The translations under genes were made by a program, and so were the position numbers. From Peptostreptococcus porci (GTDB taxonomy: Bacteria > Bacillota > Clostridia > Peptostreptococcales > Peptostreptococcaceae), in NCBI RefSeq assembly GCF_009695815.1, contig NZ_VUNE01000001.1:496001-560000 (forward strand): a stretch of 64,000 bases of DNA, read 5' to 3'. The notes beneath the pieces were generated by a model that saw only the letters and a program-made list of their open reading frames with translations, was not told the origin of the DNA and did not search any database. How positions within the stretch are numbered: position 1 is the stretch's first letter; every line of letters begins with the position of its first letter. This document shows, one piece after another, positions 60,617 through 64,000 of this stretch.

Positions 60617-63076
60617 ATGAAGAAATGGACATTAAAATGTAAATCTAAGCCCAGTGGCAATAAGTTTACAATTGAAAAGGGAATTTCGGATGAAATTGCT
60701 CAAATAATGATAAATAGGTCGGTGGCAGATGATGATCTAGATATGTTTTTAAATCCAAGTCTAGATTTTTTAAGGAATCCATTTTTGCTTAAAGACATGG
60801 ATAAAGCGGTCGAAAGAATATATTCAGCTTTTTCGAGAAATGAAAAAATATTTGTTTACGGAGATTATGATGTCGATGGAGTGTCTTCAACATCAATTAT
60901 GATGATATTTTTCGACAATATTGGCTACAAAAACGTTGATTATTATATTCCGAACAGATTAGAAGAAGGATATGGACTTAATACAGATGCAATTGACTAT
61001 TTAAAAGAAAATAATGCAGATTTGATAATTACGGTAGATTGCGGAATTACTTCTGTAAACGAGGTGGAATACGCCAGAGAAAAAGGAATAGATGTTATAA
61101 TAACTGATCATCATGAATGTCAGGAAAAACTTCCGAATGCGGTTGCAGTAATCGATCATAAAAGACCGGATTGTGATTATCCATTTAAAGGGTTATGCGG
61201 CTGTGGGATTGCCTTTAAATTAATTCATGCTTTGAGTGGAGATGATTTTTACAAAGATATCTACAAGTATCTGGAAATAGTTTCACTCGCTACAATATGT
61301 GATATGATGCCTGTTCTAGATGAAAATAGGATTATTGTAAAAAATGGCTTTGAAATAATAGGAAAGGGCGAAAATCTTGGAATGAAGGCTCTTATTGAAG
61401 TATGTGGATTGGTAGATACGAAGATTAACAGCTCGCATTTGGGGTTTGCACTTGGGCCGAGAATCAACGCCTCTGGAAGGCTAGGCTTTTCGAATCTGGG
61501 GGTCAAGTTATTTACAACAAAGGATACAGAGGAGGCAAAACAAATTGCCGAAATCATGGATATCAATAACTCGAAAAGACAAGAAATAGAATCAGATATT
61601 TTTTTCAAAGCGGAAGAGTTGATTGAAAAAAATAGCTCTAAAGATGACAAGGTATTAGTCTTGGCTTCTGAGGGATGGCATCATGGAATAATAGGTATTG
61701 TGGCTTCGAAAATAACTGAAAAATACTATAAGCCTTGCGTTTTATTGTGCATAGAAGATGGTATGGCAGTTGGATCTGCAAGATCTATCAAAGGATTTGA
61801 CTTGTTTTCAGCACTGTTTCAATGCAAAGAATTTATGGTCAAATTTGGTGGGCATGAACAAGCTGCTGGAATGACGGTAAGGGAAGAGGATATCGAAAAT
61901 CTAAGAGTTAAGCTAAACCACGTTGCAGACTATTCTTTGTCAAATGAAGATTTGATCGAGGAAATTAAAATTGAATATGAAATATCTGAGGATAGTCTTA
62001 ACCTAGAGTTTGTGGATAGCCTTCATGACCTAGAACCATTTGGAATAAATAATCCAACGCCATATTTTTTGATAAGGGACTGCATTGTTAAAAGCAGATA
62101 CCTTATTGGTAAGGATAAAAACCATCTGAAAATAGGCATTGAAAAAGGAAAAAGCTTTGAGTGTGTAGGATTTGGTATGGCACACTTATCGGAATTATTT
62201 GAGGTTGGAGATAGTATAGATTTGGTATTTAAGGCAGACAAAAATACATTTAATGGAAATACGAAAGTTCAGCTTTTAATTAAGGATATTAGATTAAATA
62301 AAACAAAGTCAGTTTATAAACATACCAATTTTTTTGGTGAGTATGCTAATAATGTTTTGAGTTATTGTGAAAGGGTAATAAATGATAATAATAGTGATTG
62401 TGCTAACAGTCATTACCCTGATTTAGAAAGACACAGCAGCATTGTGGATAGCATCGTCAATCGTAAGAACAAAAGAGTTGAAAATATAGCTGAGTTATTT
62501 GATGGGAAAAATTTGTTTATTATAAATACGTTAAATGGAATGTTTAGATTATTTTCCGACATAAATATATTGAACAATGAAAAAATAGAGTTCATTTTCA
62601 TATCAAATATTGATAAAAGAGATATTAAAGGATATAATAAAATTATTATGTATGATTATCCAAATAATTTGGATGAAGTTTATTATTTACTTAAAGAAAA
62701 AGATGAAAATACTGATATTATTATGAATGTTAATGAAAGTGATTTTGTACATTTAATGAGAAAGTTTTCTAACATGAAATTTGACAGGAATAAGTTTGTT
62801 AAAATTTACAAATATTTAAACAATCTGTCTATTGGTGAGATAAATATTGGGGAGCTGGTCGAAAATACTGGTGTGCCAGTAATTAGTGTATTGCTGATTA
62901 TCAATATATTGAAAACAGAGGACTTAATAGATTTTAATATCGATCTGGAAAATGGAACTATTAATTTTAAAATATTGCCAAAACCTGAAAAAAAGGTTAA
63001 TCTTGAAGAGAATGTTATCGTAAAAAAGATATCTAGTGATTTAGATGGATTTATTAAAATGTACGGCTTGGATTAA
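60617..63076 (+). CDS. recJ: Single-stranded-DNA-specific exonuclease RecJ
   Basis: This 819-residue RecJ contains the DHH phosphoesterase motifs FVYGDYDVDGVSS (near residue 78), TVDCGITS, ITDHHE (near 165) and AVIDHKRPDCDYPF, followed by the DHHA1 domain (GWHHGIIGIVASKITEKYYKP; KFGGHEQAAGMTV) and an OB domain (about 450-560). A clostridial C-terminal extension (about 570-819) follows, beginning after a divergent Asn/Asp-rich stretch. RecJ digests 5' single-stranded ends during repair. The ribosome site before the ATG at 60617 is a modest AAAGG. AT-rich repeats flank the gene on both sides. Confidence 0.95.
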   Translation: MKKWTLKCKSKPSGNKFTIEKGISDEIAQIMINRSVADDDLDMFLNPSLDFLRNPFLLKDMDKAVERIYSAFSRNEKIFVYGDYDVDGVSSTSIMMIFFDNIGYKNVDYYIPNRLEEGYGLNTDAIDYLKENNADLIITVDCGITSVNEVEYAREKGIDVIITDHHECQEKLPNAVAVIDHKRPDCDYPFKGLCGCGIAFKLIHALSGDDFYKDIYKYLEIVSLATICDMMPVLDENRIIVKNGFEIIGKGENLGMKALIEVCGLVDTKINSSHLGFALGPRINASGRLGFSNLGVKLFTTKDTEEAKQIAEIMDINNSKRQEIESDIFFKAEELIEKNSSKDDKVLVLASEGWHHGIIGIVASKITEKYYKPCVLLCIEDGMAVGSARSIKGFDLFSALFQCKEFMVKFGGHEQAAGMTVREEDIENLRVKLNHVADYSLSNEDLIEEIKIEYEISEDSLNLEFVDSLHDLEPFGINNPTPYFLIRDCIVKSRYLIGKDKNHLKIGIEKGKSFECVGFGMAHLSELFEVGDSIDLVFKADKNTFNGNTKVQLLIKDIRLNKTKSVYKHTNFFGEYANNVLSYCERVINDNNSDCANSHYPDLERHSSIVDSIVNRKNKRVENIAELFDGKNLFIINTLNGMFRLFSDINILNNEKIEFIFISNIDKRDIKGYNKIIMYDYPNNLDEVYYLLKEKDENTDIIMNVNESDFVHLMRKFSNMKFDRNKFVKIYKYLNNLSIGEINIGELVENTGVPVISVLLIINILKTEDLIDFNIDLENGTINFKILPKPEKKVNLEENVIVKKISSDLDGFIKMYGLD

Positions 63077-63144
63077 ATAGGTTTTGATTAGATTAATTGA
63101 GATTTAAAAAATTAGATTAAACATATTGAAATTTAACTATAAAC

Positions 63145-63226
63145 AATCAAATTAAGTAATATAAGTTAAAGAATATAAATTAAACAATATAAATTAAACA
63201 ATATAAATTAAACAATATAAATAAGA
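63145..63226. repeat. AT-rich tandem repeat between recJ and apt, 14-bp unit
   Basis: Three exact copies of AATATAAATTAAAC (63173-63186, 63187-63200, 63201-63214) are followed by a partial copy and preceded by diverged copies from about 63145. The array lies directly upstream of apt. Unlike CRISPR repeats there are no spacers. Confidence 0.85.
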
Positions 63227-63274
63227 AAATATAATACATATAGACTAAATATATAAATATTTATGGAGGCAAGC

Positions 63275-63796
63275 ATGGACTTATCAAAAAAAATTAGAGA
63301 AATTGAGGATTTTCCAAAGCCAGGGATTGGATTTAAGGATATTACAACACTTTTAAAAGATGGAGAAGCATTTAAATATACAGTTGACTGCATATCTGAA
63401 AATCTTAGAAGGCATAATGTGGACATTATTGTAGGACCTGAGGCTAGAGGATTTATTTTAGGGACACCTGTTGCATATAATTTAGGTGTGGGCTTTGTGC
63501 CAATAAGAAAACCGGGAAAATTACCTGGAAAAGTAGAATCCTATGAATATAGCCTTGAATATGGAACAGATGTTCTCGAAATACATGAGGATGCAATAAC
63601 AAAAGGGATGCGTGTGGCAATAGTCGACGATTTATTGGCTACTGGTGGAACTGTTGCAGCTGCCACAAAATTGATTGAAAAACTTGGTGGAGAAGTGGTT
63701 TCTATAGAATTTTTGATTGAACTGGACTTCTTAGATGGTAGAAAAAAACTTGATGGTTATAATGTAAATACTTTAGTTCATTATTCTGAAGAGTAA
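63275..63796 (+). CDS. apt: Adenine phosphoribosyltransferase
   Basis: This 173-residue enzyme salvages adenine to AMP using PRPP. The start region [22 protein letters not shown], the [16 protein letters not shown] segment and the PRPP-binding motif [14 protein letters not shown] (about 120-133) are diagnostic. The ATG at 63275 has GGAGG 5 nt upstream, and the resulting length matches the family. It lies between recJ and relA/spoT, a common order in clostridia (recJ-apt-rel). Confidence 0.97.
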   Translation: MDLSKKIREIEDFPKPGIGFKDITTLLKDGEAFKYTVDCISENLRRHNVDIIVGPEARGFILGTPVAYNLGVGFVPIRKPGKLPGKVESYEYSLEYGTDVLEIHEDAITKGMRVAIVDDLLATGGTVAAATKLIEKLGGEVVSIEFLIELDFLDGRKKLDGYNVNTLVHYSEE

Positions 63797-63829
63797 TCAG
63801 ATGACGGTCAGTTTGAAAGGGGTGAAATT

Positions 63830-64000
63830 ATGAGCGATAACGAAAAAGTTTATGATGAAGATTTGAAAAAATTAATAAATAAAATATTGTCATATTCACC
63901 TGATGCTGATTGTGAAAAGGTGGTAAAGGCATATTATCTCTCCAAGAAAGCTCATGAAAACCAGTTCAGAAAATCTGGAGAGCCGTATTTTATTCATCCG
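63830..64000 (+). CDS. relA: RelA/SpoT-family (p)ppGpp synthetase/hydrolase (partial, right edge)
   Basis: Only the first 57 codons are inside the window; the frame is open to the last base. The translation MSDNEKVYDEDLKKLINKIL, and later AHENQFRKSGEPYFIHP, matches the start of the bifunctional Rel protein and its HD hydrolase domain (HxxQxRxSGEPY, HP). The ATG at 63830 has AAAGGGGTG upstream and is 34 bp downstream of apt. Rel makes and degrades the alarmone (p)ppGpp. Confidence 0.9.
   Translation, partial: MSDNEKVYDEDLKKLINKILSYSPDADCEKVVKAYYLSKKAHENQFRKSGEPYFIHP

Noticed and set aside
63145-63226. CRISPR-like array
   Set aside because: The units are contiguous 14-mers without spacers and there are no cas genes.

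Overview
The window is a low-GC, densely coded chromosomal segment of an anaerobic Firmicute. The best fit is the Clostridia family Peptostreptococcaceae. This rests on cell-wall-binding repeat 2 (CWB2) surface proteins next to a short SecA2-type translocase and a cell-wall glycan locus, as in the Clostridioides difficile S-layer region, on a SCIFF-type radical SAM maturase, a DUF1846 protein, Shine-Dalgarno sites with many TTG/GTG starts, and AT-rich intergenic DNA. Oral relatives such as Peptoanaerobacter or [Eubacterium] yurii are possible, but the species cannot be proven from this sequence. No rRNA, tRNA, insertion sequence or CRISPR array was seen.

Layout. 1-2.4 kb (minus): a damage-response operon of an S24/LexA-like repressor, a UvrX-type Y-family polymerase and a YolD-like protein cut by the left edge. 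2.5-13.2 kb (plus): a phenylalanine T-box with pheS-pheT, zapA, a long U32 peptidase, NAD(P)HX repair enzyme, an NfeD/SPFH pair and a small unknown protein. 13.3-22 kb (plus): DUF1846 protein, S1-domain protein, a polytopic membrane protein, YbaK deacylase, fumarase alpha/beta, malic enzyme and CvfB-like protein. 22.1-25.4 kb: an accessory island with a minus-strand ATPase-HEPN gene pair, a candidate small RNA and an exported protein of unknown function.

25.6-55.2 kb is a cell-surface superlocus. It runs from SecA2, an acyltransferase-like membrane protein and a membrane-anchored GDPD-like protein to a CWB2 amidase and a CWB2 protein with a membrane helix at each end. A polysaccharide operon follows: priming sugar-phosphate transferase, four further glycosyltransferases, a CDP-glycerol transferase-like enzyme, Wzy-like polymerase, UDP-glucose dehydrogenase, a 4,6-dehydratase-like enzyme and a MurJ-type flippase. 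Then come an NlpC/P60 hydrolase, a GHL10-CWB2 protein, an AGCS amino-acid symporter, two LCP ligases on the minus strand, a HAD phosphatase and a degenerate amidase. The genes together suggest lipid-linked synthesis, flipping, polymerisation and LCP attachment of an acidic wall glycan that may hold the CWB2 proteins.

55.2-64 kb: a recombination scar joining a truncated DNA methylase to a MazF/PemK-like ORF, a lipoprotein, the SCIFF maturase without an adjacent precursor gene, a UbiB-family kinase-like protein, recJ flanked by AT-rich tandem repeats, apt, and the start of relA/spoT at the right edge.

The observations most worth follow-up are the ATPase-HEPN pair with its neighbouring small RNA candidate, the CWB2 protein with two membrane anchors, the amidase-like protein that has lost its metal ligands, and the methylase/MazF-like scar.
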